The notes under the pieces were generated by a model. That model did no database searches, was not told the origin of the DNA, and saw nothing but the letters and a program-made list of their open reading frames with translations. DNA of 64,000 bases from the NCBI GenBank assembly GCA_964516805.1, contig CAZEXI010000005.1, positions 1 through 64,000 of the forward strand, written 5' to 3'. A program made the translations under genes and the position numbers. Below are positions 34,587-44,394 of this stretch, piece by piece. Source of the stretch: CAYSTL01 sp964516805 (lineage in GTDB: Archaea; Thermoplasmatota; Thermoplasmata; Halarchaeoplasmatales; Halarchaeoplasmataceae). The stretch's first letter is position 1. Each line of letters begins with the position of its first letter.

Positions 34587-35117
34587 TTGATACTTAGAGA
34601 GTTCAAAGAAGACGATCTTGAAGAGATACATGATTATGCATCTGATCCTGAAGTTACTGAATACATGGTATGGGGTGCAAATGATAAAAAACAGACCAAG
34701 GAATTTCTAGAAAAAGCATTAGAACAGCAAAAGAAGGATAACAGAAAAAATTATGATTTTGCGATTATCCTCAAATCAGGAAAATTGATAGGTGCTTGTG
34801 GAATAGATGATATCAAACTTAGAACCAAAAAAGGAGAATTGGGATATTGTTTGAATAGGGATCATTGGGGTAAAGGTTATGCAACTGAGACAGCTGGATC
34901 ATTACTAGATTTTGGATTCAAAAAATTGGAACTGCACAGGATCTACGCCAAGTGTGATACAAGAAATAAACAATCTGCTAAAGTTCTTGAAAAGATAGGT
35001 ATGGAAAGAGAAGGAAGACTTAGAGAACATAAAATAATAGATGGTGACTGGAGAGATTCATACGTATATTCCATACTAGAACATGAATACAGAACCAGAC
35101 AAGAAAACCATTTATAA
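34587..35117 (+). CDS. RimJ/RimL-type GNAT N-acetyltransferase
   Basis: A protein of the RimJ/RimL group, which acetylates protein N-termini or small amines. The family motifs ILREFKEDDLEEIHDYASDPEVTEYM, GELGYCLNRDHWGKGYATET and ELHRIYAKCDTRNKQSAKVLEKIGMEREG are all present. The start is odd. The family's usual LETERLILR begins upstream of the TTG at 34587; the frame continues upstream to two ATC codons (34560 and 34563) with no ATG, GTG or TTG before a stop at 34542-34544, and a TATA box lies about 30 nt ahead of the ATC codons. The protein is probably about 9 residues longer than given. Confidence 0.88.
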   Translation: MILREFKEDDLEEIHDYASDPEVTEYMVWGANDKKQTKEFLEKALEQQKKDNRKNYDFAIILKSGKLIGACGIDDIKLRTKKGELGYCLNRDHWGKGYATETAGSLLDFGFKKLELHRIYAKCDTRNKQSAKVLEKIGMEREGRLREHKIIDGDWRDSYVYSILEHEYRTRQENHL

Positions 35118-35154
35118 ACCATGAAATGTTTGGAAAATCAGAGGTGCAGTACTG

Positions 35155-36156
35155 TTGAAGATACAAATAAGAGAAAAACCATGGGACCTTGCCTTCATCG
35201 TAGTAGTGACAGCTTTACTATTAGCTGTTATAGCATTCAGTCCTAGCAGTACTGCGAGGACCATACTTGGACTTCCCTACATCCTGTTTTTCCCCGGATA
35301 CGTGCTCATCTCTTTTCTGTTTCCAGAAGAGCAGCCTCTGGATAAGATAGAAAGGATAGCTCTTTCATTCGGGCTGAGTATCGCTATAACCCCATTGATC
35401 GGGTTGCTCTTAAACTACATCTGGGAGATCAGTTTAGTTCCAATTCTTTATTCTCAATCGTTGTTCATATTTGCTTTTTCATTACTCGCGTACCTTCGAA
35501 GAGAGACAATCCCATTAGAAGAAAGATTCAGCATATATTTAGAGATAAATAAGCCGGACTGGGAAAATTACGATATCATCGATAAGGCACTGGTGATAGC
35601 TACCGTTGGCCTGCTGATAGCTTCCGGTGGTTTAGCCTATCATATAGCCACCACACCAAGAACTGGAGAACAATTTACCGAGTACTATGTCTTAGGGCCG
35701 AACGGTATGGCTGATGATTATCCTACAAATCTAACCGTAAATGAATCTGGTCATGTTATACTCGGGGCGATTAATCGTGAGCATAAAGAGATGGAATATC
35801 TGATGGTAGTGAGGATGGCATCTACTAATCTAAATTCATCCCAAGAACTAGACAATAAAATCAAATCTAAAGATAAAAACGAAACTATTGATGTAAAAAC
35901 ATATTTTGATTACCAGAATATGACCGTCAACCAGATGCCACAGGATTATAACATAACTTTATCGAATTCTACAACTTATATACAGAATTTCAGTCTAAAA
36001 AATGATGAGAAATTTACTCATCATATGAACTATACTATAAATGAAACCGGGTTATATATGGTTCAGTTTTTACTAGTCAAACCAAACGAGTTCTCACCTC
36101 AAGAAAAGAATGGGTACAGAGAACTGCATTTATGGGTGACTGTCAGGGAGGGATAG
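35155..36156 (+). CDS. DUF1616 membrane protein
   Basis: A 333-residue protein with four N-terminal helices followed by a cytoplasmic linker, another helix (VIATVGLLIASGGLAYHIA) and an extracellular C-terminal domain rich in Asn-x-Ser/Thr sites. The pattern LGLPYILFFPGYVLISFLFP followed by RIALSFGLSIAITPLIG is the DUF1616 hallmark. The TTG at 35155 follows an SD-like GAGGTG by 8 nt. It begins the three-gene plus-strand half of the MoxR/DUF58 locus. Confidence 0.87.
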   Translation: MKIQIREKPWDLAFIVVVTALLLAVIAFSPSSTARTILGLPYILFFPGYVLISFLFPEEQPLDKIERIALSFGLSIAITPLIGLLLNYIWEISLVPILYSQSLFIFAFSLLAYLRRETIPLEERFSIYLEINKPDWENYDIIDKALVIATVGLLIASGGLAYHIATTPRTGEQFTEYYVLGPNGMADDYPTNLTVNESGHVILGAINREHKEMEYLMVVRMASTNLNSSQELDNKIKSKDKNETIDVKTYFDYQNMTVNQMPQDYNITLSNSTTYIQNFSLKNDEKFTHHMNYTINETGLYMVQFLLVKPNEFSPQEKNGYRELHLWVTVREG

Positions 36157-36157
36157 A

Positions 36158-37555
36158 GTGGCTGATACAAAGCTTACAAGACGAGGAAGATCTCTAATTC
36201 TGATACCAATATTCCTATTCATCACAGGGTTTCTGTTAGAACAACCATTCACTGTCCTTATAGGTATAGGATTGCTATCTCTAACTTTCTATTCAAGATA
36301 TGTAATCAAAGAATTACCTGATTTGATAGTGACTGATCATATAATTGAAGATAACAAACATGTGGATGAACCTTTTCAAGTCACTCATAAAATCAAAAGT
36401 GAACAACCAACTAGAACCAAAATTGATGTGAACTTAGAGGATAGTTTTAAGATTAATTCATCACTAGATTTCAATTCAACGATCGAAAGCGAAGAATACA
36501 TCCAGTACAAAGCTGTTCCAAAAAGCAGAGGATATCATCAATTGGGTCGTCTAACCGGTTTTATTTACGATCCCTTGAAGATTTATAAAAGAAAATTCAA
36601 ACATGACATCAGCAAGAAATTAAGTATACAGAGCTCAAAAGAAGCAATAAGAAGAGCTCAAACTTATACAAGAAGAAGACATGCAGAAGAATTCATAACG
36701 GATGAGATGAATTTAGCTCTACGTTCTAACGAGTTCGAAGGTATTAGAGAATATCAACCCGGAGATTCATTAAAAGACATACATTGGAAATCACTATCAA
36801 AATTTCAAAAATACATGACCAGAGTCTATGAAAATATAACTCCTATAAACTGCCACATCCTCATAGACTGCTCACAATCAATGAGAAGAAAACTTTCTGA
36901 TGGAACAACCAAGTTGGATCAAGCTGTTTATGTGGCAACTGAGATATTAAAAAATTTCGAACTATTAGGTCACAATATAGGTATTACAGCCTATGATCAT
37001 AAAAAGGTATTATTTCACCAGGAACCCGGACAGAAGAAAGAATCCTTCCAAAGAATCTACAAAAAACTTCCAGAACTCCCAGGTCCAATCGATACAAAGC
37101 AAAAAGGTTTTGAAAGATATAATAGGAGGATAGAAAAGGAGACACTTGATAAGTTCGAAGAATTATTTTCTCGTCAGGTGAGTAAATTTATTTCGCCGAC
37201 CAAGCAAAAAGAGCTTTCCGGGATTCTATCAGCAGTATCACAAATAAGGTCAACAAAGATAGAAAAATCGTTGATACTGGTATTTTCAGACCTGGAATCT
37301 TTCCCTTACGCAACGATTAAAGGGATCGAGAACCTAAAGATGTTGGAAAACAGAGTATGGACTATTGTACCGTTTTCCAGCTGGTATGAAGAAGATGATG
37401 TTGATAAAGAAGCATTAGAAAGAGCTTACAAAGACTACGAAAAACTAGAGCAAATATTTCACAGGTTGGAGAGATTGGATGTGTCTATATTCGAACTGCA
37501 TCCAGAAAAAGAAGGCTTTATGATTTTGGAAGAAAGGGGGGCTAGAAAGAAATGA
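36158..37555 (+). CDS. DUF58 protein, von Willebrand-A-like
   Basis: A 465-residue protein. Two N-terminal helices are followed by a beta domain and then the DUF58 signature EGIREYQPGDSLKDIHWKSLSK and the vWA-like HILIDCSQSMRRKL (MIDAS-like D-x-S-x-S). The partner MoxR ATPase is encoded convergently. DUF58 and MoxR proteins are thought to act as chaperones or metal-loading pairs for surface complexes. It starts with GTG only 1 bp after the DUF1616 stop, so the two are co-translated. Confidence 0.9.
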   Translation: MADTKLTRRGRSLILIPIFLFITGFLLEQPFTVLIGIGLLSLTFYSRYVIKELPDLIVTDHIIEDNKHVDEPFQVTHKIKSEQPTRTKIDVNLEDSFKINSSLDFNSTIESEEYIQYKAVPKSRGYHQLGRLTGFIYDPLKIYKRKFKHDISKKLSIQSSKEAIRRAQTYTRRRHAEEFITDEMNLALRSNEFEGIREYQPGDSLKDIHWKSLSKFQKYMTRVYENITPINCHILIDCSQSMRRKLSDGTTKLDQAVYVATEILKNFELLGHNIGITAYDHKKVLFHQEPGQKKESFQRIYKKLPELPGPIDTKQKGFERYNRRIEKETLDKFEELFSRQVSKFISPTKQKELSGILSAVSQIRSTKIEKSLILVFSDLESFPYATIKGIENLKMLENRVWTIVPFSSWYEEDDVDKEALERAYKDYEKLEQIFHRLERLDVSIFELHPEKEGFMILEERGARKK

Positions 37556-38052
37556 ATGAAAGAAATATATTGATACATTTACTAGGTATTATCCTATCTA
37601 TATCAGCTATTTTACATTCCTTTGATAATTATTGGACTGTTATAATTGTCATTCCCTATATAATAGTCTCTATTTCAGTCAAATTGAACCTAGAAAAAAT
37701 ATCGGTAATCCCATTGACTGCTGGAACTTTGATAATACCGTTCTTTATTAGCCCAAATTCTATGAACGATTTTATCCCCATAACAATATTTATAATCACC
37801 TTTATCACCCCTCTGATGATCTACTGGATCCTTGTTCTGACACCAACGATAAATTTTAACCAAAAAGGTATTTTTCTTACAGCATCTTATTTTTGTTTAT
37901 CGATAATCGTATTTTACAGTATGACATCTATTTTCAACATAACTGATTATATATTGGCGGAAGAAAATTCAGGCCCTCAAGCGCTGGTACTTATAGGTTC
38001 AGCTTTAATAGCTATGATACCTTATCATATCTGGCTGACATTCAAGGACTAA
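37552..38052 (+). CDS. Small multi-helix membrane protein of the DUF58 operon
   Basis: A 166-residue protein with about five hydrophobic helices and no recognised motif. It overlaps the DUF58 gene by 4 bp (ATGA), and its stop overlaps that of the convergent MoxR gene by 4 bp. Its position suggests a membrane partner for the locus; function unknown. Confidence 0.65.
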   Translation: MNERNILIHLLGIILSISAILHSFDNYWTVIIVIPYIIVSISVKLNLEKISVIPLTAGTLIIPFFISPNSMNDFIPITIFIITFITPLMIYWILVLTPTINFNQKGIFLTASYFCLSIIVFYSMTSIFNITDYILAEENSGPQALVLIGSALIAMIPYHIWLTFKD

Positions 38053-39020
38053 TCTTCTTTAAAATCACCTTTTGGTGTTTCCACCCTTTCTTCTATTATC
38101 TCTTTCATAACTTCTTTCTTGTTGATATCTTCTAGCTCAGCATCCACAGACAGTAATATCCTGTGTGGAATTACCTTCATAGATATATTTTTAACATCAT
38201 CTGGGATAAGATAATCCCTACCCTTTAGAACTGCATAGGCCTTGCTTGCATAAAGCAACTGTTCAGCTGCTCTTGGACTGGCACCTAGAACCAATTCTTC
38301 AACATTTCTAGTCTCTAAAATTATATCTCGTATATATCTTAGAATGGCTTCAGAAGCATATACATCTTTATGTAAACCGTTTATCGTATATCCAAATCCA
38401 TCACTTATGGTCCTTACCTTTCCATAATCCACATCTTTTTGCTTCATCTTGAGCATATCTAGCTCTTTTTCAGGTGATAGATAACCCATATCACTCTTTA
38501 TCATGAACCTGTCAAGCTGAGCTTCTGGTAGAGGATAAACTCCTTCTGTTTCTATGGGATTTCTAGTAGCGATCACCAGGAATGGATCGGGCAGTGTTAA
38601 TGTTCTTCCTTCTATAGTTACCTGCTTCTCCTGCATCGCTTCAATGAGAGCTGATTGAGTCTTTGGAGGAGCCCTGTTTATCTCATCAGCCATCAGAATC
38701 TGTGCAAATACAGGTCCTTTCCTTAATTCAAATTCGCTGTTCTTTTGATTATAATAAAAATGTCCAGATATGTCTGCAGGAAGCATGTCCTGAGTAAATT
38801 GTATACGTTCGTAATCCAGTCCCATAACTTTAGTAAATACTTTGATCATAGTGGTTTTAGCGATACCTGGGACACCTTCAAGCAATATATGCCCCCCTGT
38901 CATCAAGCAGATCAAGAAATCATCAACTACATCATCATAACCAACTATTACTTTACCTACTTCCTTTTTTACAGCCTCAAATTTTTTTCTATAATCTTTG
39001 AATTCGTTCAAATTTATCAA
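38049..39020 (-). CDS. moxR: MoxR-family AAA ATPase
   Basis: A 323-residue protein. Walker A GVPGIAKT (residues 49-56), Walker B ILMADEINRAPPK, sensor 1 VIATRNPIETEG, and the MoxR-type C-terminal lid GASPRAAEQLL. MoxR ATPases act as chaperones that mature complexes together with vWA/DUF58 partners, encoded here on the opposite strand. It overlaps the upstream DUF4350 gene by 4 bp. Confidence 0.94.
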   Translation of the reverse strand: MINLNEFKDYRKKFEAVKKEVGKVIVGYDDVVDDFLICLMTGGHILLEGVPGIAKTTMIKVFTKVMGLDYERIQFTQDMLPADISGHFYYNQKNSEFELRKGPVFAQILMADEINRAPPKTQSALIEAMQEKQVTIEGRTLTLPDPFLVIATRNPIETEGVYPLPEAQLDRFMIKSDMGYLSPEKELDMLKMKQKDVDYGKVRTISDGFGYTINGLHKDVYASEAILRYIRDIILETRNVEELVLGASPRAAEQLLYASKAYAVLKGRDYLIPDDVKNISMKVIPHRILLSVDAELEDINKKEVMKEIIEERVETPKGDFKED

Positions 39021-40123
39021 GCTCCTTCATCCTGTGGTTCTTTAAATTTATCATAAATCATCTTAAGTTTATCTCTATCCCATTGTGGATGTTCTTCCAT
39101 CAAACCGTCAATAATATCGTCGTCTTCTTCATTATGTACAAATATCGATAACATAAACATTACAGCTTTTATTATAATGTTTTTGAAACCTGGTACTACT
39201 AGGAACAGAGATACACCCAACCCTATCACTACGATCAAAGATGTGATCAACTTAGAAGGATACTTACCTCTGTATACCATACCCTGGATAAGATTAACTT
39301 CTCTATGGCTTTCATCGAATATCACATTTTCTCTATCCGATGATGCATAATTCAAAATATTGTTTGTTAAAACTTTATTATCAAGTTCTTCACGCATCGA
39401 ATTGATGAAGATACTGGGATCTGAAACCAATATCAATTCACCTTGACCATACTCTTCCATGGTAAGAAGAGGAACATTTCTTCTCTTTTCTCCCGGATCG
39501 TGCATTCCATTGTTATTTCTATCAATCCAAGATGCTTCTGAAGTGTTCAGGTAAGATGTTGAATTTTTATCTGGAATTATACCAGTCGGTTTATTTAGAA
39601 GAACATGCGATACATTTTTAGTAATCTCACTATCACGTATGTTATAAGCTACACCAAAATCAGGTTTTTTCTCAAACGACAGGTCTAAAACTGGTTTTCC
39701 TATAAATCTAGAACTAGTATTCAATTTCTTTAACAAAGAATTGCCCTCACCAAAATCGTCTGATAAAACAACTATACCTCCTTTACTAATAAAGGAATGT
39801 ATATAATCAGCTTCGCTTTCAGTAAATCTTTCTTTGGGTCCTAGTATCACTAACGAAGAACTATTAGCATCTATTGAATACGAGGTTAACTCCTTCTGTG
39901 TGACCTCCATAGATTCTCCATTTTCAAGTTTTAAATTTCTGGTAAATTTCCCCATCTCGTTAGTTTTTACAGCTAAATCACTACATCCATTCCAACCAGG
40001 ATTATATACACTGAAATCTGCATCTGTTGTTAGTACAGGAGCAGACAAAGAAAAGAAGAGTATCAATAAAACTATAGATGCTACGATGATGTATAGTGTA
40101 ACTTTCTTTAAGAAATCGTTCAC
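39017..40123 (-). CDS. DUF4350 membrane protein
   Basis: A 368-residue protein. The N-terminal helix is followed by an extracellular alpha/beta domain (SLVILGPKERFTESEADYIHSFISKGGIVVLSDDFGEGNSLL, typical of the GATase-like DUF4350 fold), then two helices and a cytoplasmic tail. It is coupled to moxR downstream and the DUF4129 gene upstream by 4-bp overlaps on both sides. The family is usually found in MoxR/DUF58 clusters; role unknown. Confidence 0.85.
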   Translation of the reverse strand: MNDFLKKVTLYIIVASIVLLILFFSLSAPVLTTDADFSVYNPGWNGCSDLAVKTNEMGKFTRNLKLENGESMEVTQKELTSYSIDANSSSLVILGPKERFTESEADYIHSFISKGGIVVLSDDFGEGNSLLKKLNTSSRFIGKPVLDLSFEKKPDFGVAYNIRDSEITKNVSHVLLNKPTGIIPDKNSTSYLNTSEASWIDRNNNGMHDPGEKRRNVPLLTMEEYGQGELILVSDPSIFINSMREELDNKVLTNNILNYASSDRENVIFDESHREVNLIQGMVYRGKYPSKLITSLIVVIGLGVSLFLVVPGFKNIIIKAVMFMLSIFVHNEEDDDIIDGLMEEHPQWDRDKLKMIYDKFKEPQDEGA

Positions 40124-42189
40124 AATAACACCTCCTCTTCAACTTTATTCAATGAACTATTAAATGATTCTATCTCAGAAGTGGATAAAGATTCCTGAGT
40201 GAAATAAGCCTTTTCGAATATATTTGTTATCTTTTTCAATTCTTCATCCAGCCCTATCTTTCTAGAAAGGTCTTTCAACAGATCACGATGAGTAGTTCCT
40301 TTTTTGACATCCACTATACCGCGTTTTTCGAGTTTATTTATCAGATGTCCATAAACATAAGGCACTTCATCCTTGTTTTTAACCTGGGTTAAAACAGGTT
40401 CTTCTTTACTATCTATTAAATCCCTCTCTGTGCCCTTCTCTTTTTTCTCGACATCTTCATTTTTCCTTCTCTTTAGATATAGATAAACCAATAAAGTAAA
40501 TATGCCTGCTGATAAAACAAATATAAGGACTATCAATTCTTTAAATTTGAACAGTTCAAATATATTATCTTCATCACTATCCCTTTCATCTATAATAAAT
40601 GAATCATCACCTATGAACAGTCGTATTGTGTTAGTTTCAGACCGCCTATATTTATTGGTCCCTTCAAAAACTGCTTTTATTCTGTGATTACCCTTTTCTA
40701 AATCTAAATCATCGATATGCAATGATAAATTATAGGAACCGTTGGCAGTTGTATTTGCTCCATTAATCTTTTTTTCATCGATAAGGATTTCTACTTCAAA
40801 GCCTCCGATCCCCTCTTTTGAACTTCTATTGATTAGATTTCCAGTCAATGGTAATGGCCTTTCTAGATCATGTTTTCCCGATATTTTTGCTTTAAGGTTC
40901 AATTCAGTCGGGATATCCCTCTTGAAACTAATAAGATCATTTGAATATGAAACAGTTTCATTGCCTGGATATTCCAGCGTAAGATTATGCATACCCCATC
41001 CGAAATCTTCTGAACTTAATTTGAATCTAAAAGATCCATTATTTTCAACATCAATTTCACCATTAAAATCTGTTAACAGATCTATACCTGATTTATCTAT
41101 TGGGGCTTTGCAATTGAATGAACCTTCAATCTCAATAATCTCTCTATGATAGTGGTTTCTGTCAGATTCAACGTAAATATCAGAAGGCCATTTTCTAATA
41201 TCTACTGTAATATTGCTTGAGGAAACGTTTCTAGAAGGTGATTCAACTCTAAAATTCTTTATACCAAGCTTGCTATCCCAGGGGATTTTCATCTCTGTTT
41301 GATAATGTCCTCTTTCATCTGTTTTAAGAGCATCTACCTTTTCCTCATCAATGTACAATTCAACAGTTGTATTTTCTATATATTCACCGCCTTTGACCAG
41401 GAATCCCTGTAATCCATAGCTCTCGCCAGGATGTAAAATTTCCTGGACATACAAAGTAATGGATAACGGTAAATCTTTGTACTTATTTAATATATCATCT
41501 AAAATTTCTCTATAATCATCTATCAATCCATAACAACTGCTGATCCTTTCTTTCAAAGTTTCGATATCAAAAACTGAAGTATCAAGAGAACTATAACTTT
41601 CCCCTATACTTTGTAAGTATTTATTCATCCTTTCCAGATTATAAGATGCGTCGTTGAAACTCTCTGTGCCTTTAAAAGAATCTTCTGGAGAAGAGGGTCC
41701 CATGCTCTCATTATTGAAATGATCTATCACTACAGAAACATTTTCTATAAAATAACTATGACTTTTAATAAAATTCGTGAGATTAACAGACATCAAGTAA
41801 AAAGGCTGATAATTTTTTCTAACATACTCGTAACTTGAAACTTCTCCTTTTATCTTTGACAATAGATCATGAGCATCTAACAAATTTTCTTCTATTTCTT
41901 TACTCAGATCAAAAGATTTATTCAATTCATCTTGACTATAGGTGCAATTAAAAGAACCCATAGTTCCTTCTTTAGTATTATTTTCTACTGACAAATTGAC
42001 TTTCAGAGTATTGTCCAAAGAATCGACCATCTGTTCTTTGGTTCTATTCAAAGAAGCATAAAGAGCTTTTAAATCAGTTCTTGCCTTTTCGAAATATTCA
42101 TGACTATCTGAAGCTGATGCAAATCCAACAAATGAGGACAGAATCAAAATTAACATTAAAGTTCCGGAAAATATTTTCTTAAATTCCAA
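40120..42189 (-). CDS. Large secreted/membrane protein with Ig-like repeats and DUF4129 C-terminus
   Basis: A 689-residue protein. Signal peptide at 1-27, a helical extracellular region to about 240, then three or four Ig-like beta domains (about 245-540) with many Asn-x-Ser/Thr sites, a single membrane helix (IVLIFVLSAGIFTLLVYLYL) and a cytoplasmic DUF4129-type tail (YGHLINKLEKRGIVDVKKGTTHRDLL, KITNIFEKAYFTQ). It may be the surface component matured by the MoxR/DUF58 machinery. It starts at a TTG with an SD (GGTGA) upstream. First gene of the minus-strand operon. Confidence 0.78.
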   Translation of the reverse strand: MEFKKIFSGTLMLILILSSFVGFASASDSHEYFEKARTDLKALYASLNRTKEQMVDSLDNTLKVNLSVENNTKEGTMGSFNCTYSQDELNKSFDLSKEIEENLLDAHDLLSKIKGEVSSYEYVRKNYQPFYLMSVNLTNFIKSHSYFIENVSVVIDHFNNESMGPSSPEDSFKGTESFNDASYNLERMNKYLQSIGESYSSLDTSVFDIETLKERISSCYGLIDDYREILDDILNKYKDLPLSITLYVQEILHPGESYGLQGFLVKGGEYIENTTVELYIDEEKVDALKTDERGHYQTEMKIPWDSKLGIKNFRVESPSRNVSSSNITVDIRKWPSDIYVESDRNHYHREIIEIEGSFNCKAPIDKSGIDLLTDFNGEIDVENNGSFRFKLSSEDFGWGMHNLTLEYPGNETVSYSNDLISFKRDIPTELNLKAKISGKHDLERPLPLTGNLINRSSKEGIGGFEVEILIDEKKINGANTTANGSYNLSLHIDDLDLEKGNHRIKAVFEGTNKYRRSETNTIRLFIGDDSFIIDERDSDEDNIFELFKFKELIVLIFVLSAGIFTLLVYLYLKRRKNEDVEKKEKGTERDLIDSKEEPVLTQVKNKDEVPYVYGHLINKLEKRGIVDVKKGTTHRDLLKDLSRKIGLDEELKKITNIFEKAYFTQESLSTSEIESFNSSLNKVEEEVLL

Positions 42190-42340
42190 CCATCTTCACC
42201 TCTTGCACAACTTTTTCTTCGTCTCCATGTTTGGTCTGTATCATCTACTTATCAAACCAAATCCTCCTGATAATTAAAGTTATCCGGTTAAAAACTTTTG
42301 CGATACTTTTATTATCCATGGCCTAAATTCACCTGAAAAG

Positions 42341-43087
42341 ATGAAAGTATCTAAAGTGTTAAGGCCAGAATATATCTCCAAAGTTATAGGAGCAGTCTTC
42401 ATCATCATCGCTCTATATCTCTTCTTTTATACCAGTTATACCAATGCAGCACTAGCATCCGCTTTTATAGGCATATTTACGATATTGATAGTAAACGAAC
42501 CAACTGTTGATGAATCAACAGCAAAAGCAGGTTTATCAAGCGGTGTAAAACCAATAAACGATCTATTAAAAGATTTAGAGGTCAAAGGCACTGGTGTTTT
42601 CGTTCCCCCGATACGAAATCTGACTCGATCAAGAACATACATCCCTGCAGGAGAACTAAAAGAACTACCCGATCTTTATGATGACATGAATGTTGTTTCT
42701 GGAGGAAGAGGAAACATGGGGATCTCCATAGAACCTATTGGAAAAACATTATTGGATGAAGCAAAGAGCAAGATGGAATATGATATAGAGGGTGAAGGAA
42801 TAGAAGCTTCAAGAGAAATAATGGGTCATCTATCACAAGGGATGGAGCTGGCGAAATCTTTTAGTATAAGAGATGAAGAAAATTTCAAAATAAGAATAAC
42901 ACACGGTAAATACCTCGATTACTGTGAGAAGTTAAGAGAAGAATCTGAAGACATCTGCAAAAGGACCTGTTGTCCTATATGCAGTGCCTACATAACTGCT
43001 GCCTCTGAAGGGATCTCCAAACCTCTGAAAATAACTAGTCTTGAAAAAGAAGAAAAACATATCAAGATAGAGCTGGAGGAAGTTTGA
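42341..43087 (+). CDS. Archaeal membrane protein with C-terminal Cys-containing domain
   Basis: A 248-residue protein. Two N-terminal helices (VIGAVFIIIALYLFFYTSY and AALASAFIGIFTILIV) are followed by a soluble domain containing YIPAGELKELPDL and, near the end, CKRTCCPICSAYIT, a four-cysteine group that could bind zinc. Similar proteins of unknown function occur in other euryarchaea. It overlaps the next gene by 4 bp. Opposite orientation to the DUF4129 gene, from which it diverges over a 151-bp spacer. Confidence 0.62.
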   Translation: MKVSKVLRPEYISKVIGAVFIIIALYLFFYTSYTNAALASAFIGIFTILIVNEPTVDESTAKAGLSSGVKPINDLLKDLEVKGTGVFVPPIRNLTRSRTYIPAGELKELPDLYDDMNVVSGGRGNMGISIEPIGKTLLDEAKSKMEYDIEGEGIEASREIMGHLSQGMELAKSFSIRDEENFKIRITHGKYLDYCEKLREESEDICKRTCCPICSAYITAASEGISKPLKITSLEKEEKHIKIELEEV

Positions 43088-43338
43088 TGCATATCTCACA
43101 GAAGATAGCATTAGCGATGACTGTGTGGGTGTCTCTAGTTCTTTTGATGGTTGGGGATCAAGGCTTCGATCTTTTTAGTATATTGATTCTAATTGGGTTA
43201 CTTATATCAAGAGAACTTTCAAGCGTTTATATCAAACCGTCGCTGGCAGATAAACTAGATGTATTCATACAAATCGGAATCATAGTTTTTATCGCCATCG
43301 TAGCCAGGAAAATACTGAGCATCCTGGGAATTTTCTAA
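43084..43338 (+). CDS. Small three-helix membrane protein
   Basis: An 84-residue protein with three hydrophobic segments and no recognised family. It overlaps the preceding membrane-protein gene by 4 bp (GTTTGATGC region, coupled) and ends in a 4-bp stop overlap (CTAA) with the convergent hisC. It probably works with its upstream partner. Confidence 0.62.
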   Translation: MMHISQKIALAMTVWVSLVLLMVGDQGFDLFSILILIGLLISRELSSVYIKPSLADKLDVFIQIGIIVFIAIVARKILSILGIF

Positions 43339-44342
43339 ATATATTCTTCAACTGCATCTAGAAATATATCATTTATTTCTCTTGTAGCAACTGTAACTCT
43401 GATATAATTTTCCAACTTTTCATCATCAAATACCCGGATCCTGATACCTTCTTCTAAGAGGTCCTCGTACAATTTATGAGAATTAACTCCTGCTGGAACT
43501 CTTGCAAAAACAAAATTTGTTTCAGAAGACATGGGATTGAATCCCATCTTTTCAAGTTCAAACTCGATATATTCACGTTCGTCTACTGTCTTTTGAACAG
43601 CCTCATCGACCATTTCTTTCCTGTCCAAAGCAGAACAAGCTGCAGATAAAGAAAGAGAATTTACATTATAAGGTAACATATTTGAAAGAATCTCTACCCC
43701 TTTTTCGTCAGATGATATTGAATATCCAACCCTAGCACCAGCAAGTCCCCAAGCCTTTGAAAAAGTCTTTACGATTATCAGATTGGAATAATCCGAGATA
43801 AGATCGATATAGTTCTCTGATGAATACTCAGAATAAGCCTCGTCAACTATAATGGGTATTTCATGTTCTAATATTGAAATAAGATGTTTTCTATCGATGG
43901 ATAACCCTGTTGGATTGTTTGGTGAACATAGGATGAGCCCATCTATTTCTTCTAAAAATTCAGTATGTGTAGGGACTGTGAAACTCGATGTCAAAGGTAT
44001 TTCCATGATCTTCCTTTCATTCCTCCTTGCAAAAAAATTGTACATCTCATAAGATGGTACGTATGTACCAATTATACCTTCCTGGGGTATTACTGTTTTA
44101 TAGATCGTGTCCAGTATTGCATCAGAACCATTACCTACAACTATCTGATTTATATGAACACCATAAAATTCTGCAAGTTTCTTTTTAAGTGATCTTGCAC
44201 TTGGAGAAGGATACTCAGATAAACCAGAATCTAATTCACTCTTTATTTGTTCATAATATTCCTCAGTAAGTAAGAAATTTTCATTCGAATCTAACGGAAT
44301 CTCGTCTCCCTTTTCTGGATAAGTTACCTCTCTCTTAATCAT
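43335..44342 (-). CDS. hisC: Histidinol-phosphate aminotransferase
   Basis: A 335-residue PLP enzyme of the HisC group. The substrate-side motif SPNNPTG, the tyrosine/aspartate pair VDEAYSEY and the PLP-lysine segment IVKTFSKAWGLAGARVGY are present. It converts imidazole acetol phosphate to histidinol phosphate in histidine synthesis, and some relatives also act on aromatic amino acids. No other his gene is nearby; urocanate hydratase, a histidine-degradation gene, lies 15 kb away. Confidence 0.9.
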   Translation of the reverse strand: MIKREVTYPEKGDEIPLDSNENFLLTEEYYEQIKSELDSGLSEYPSPSARSLKKKLAEFYGVHINQIVVGNGSDAILDTIYKTVIPQEGIIGTYVPSYEMYNFFARRNERKIMEIPLTSSFTVPTHTEFLEEIDGLILCSPNNPTGLSIDRKHLISILEHEIPIIVDEAYSEYSSENYIDLISDYSNLIIVKTFSKAWGLAGARVGYSISSDEKGVEILSNMLPYNVNSLSLSAACSALDRKEMVDEAVQKTVDEREYIEFELEKMGFNPMSSETNFVFARVPAGVNSHKLYEDLLEEGIRIRVFDDEKLENYIRVTVATREINDIFLDAVEEYI

Positions 44343-44394
44343 CCCTTCAAGATTTTAGAAAACAGTTATAAATTTATTGTAAAAAATAAGGGTT

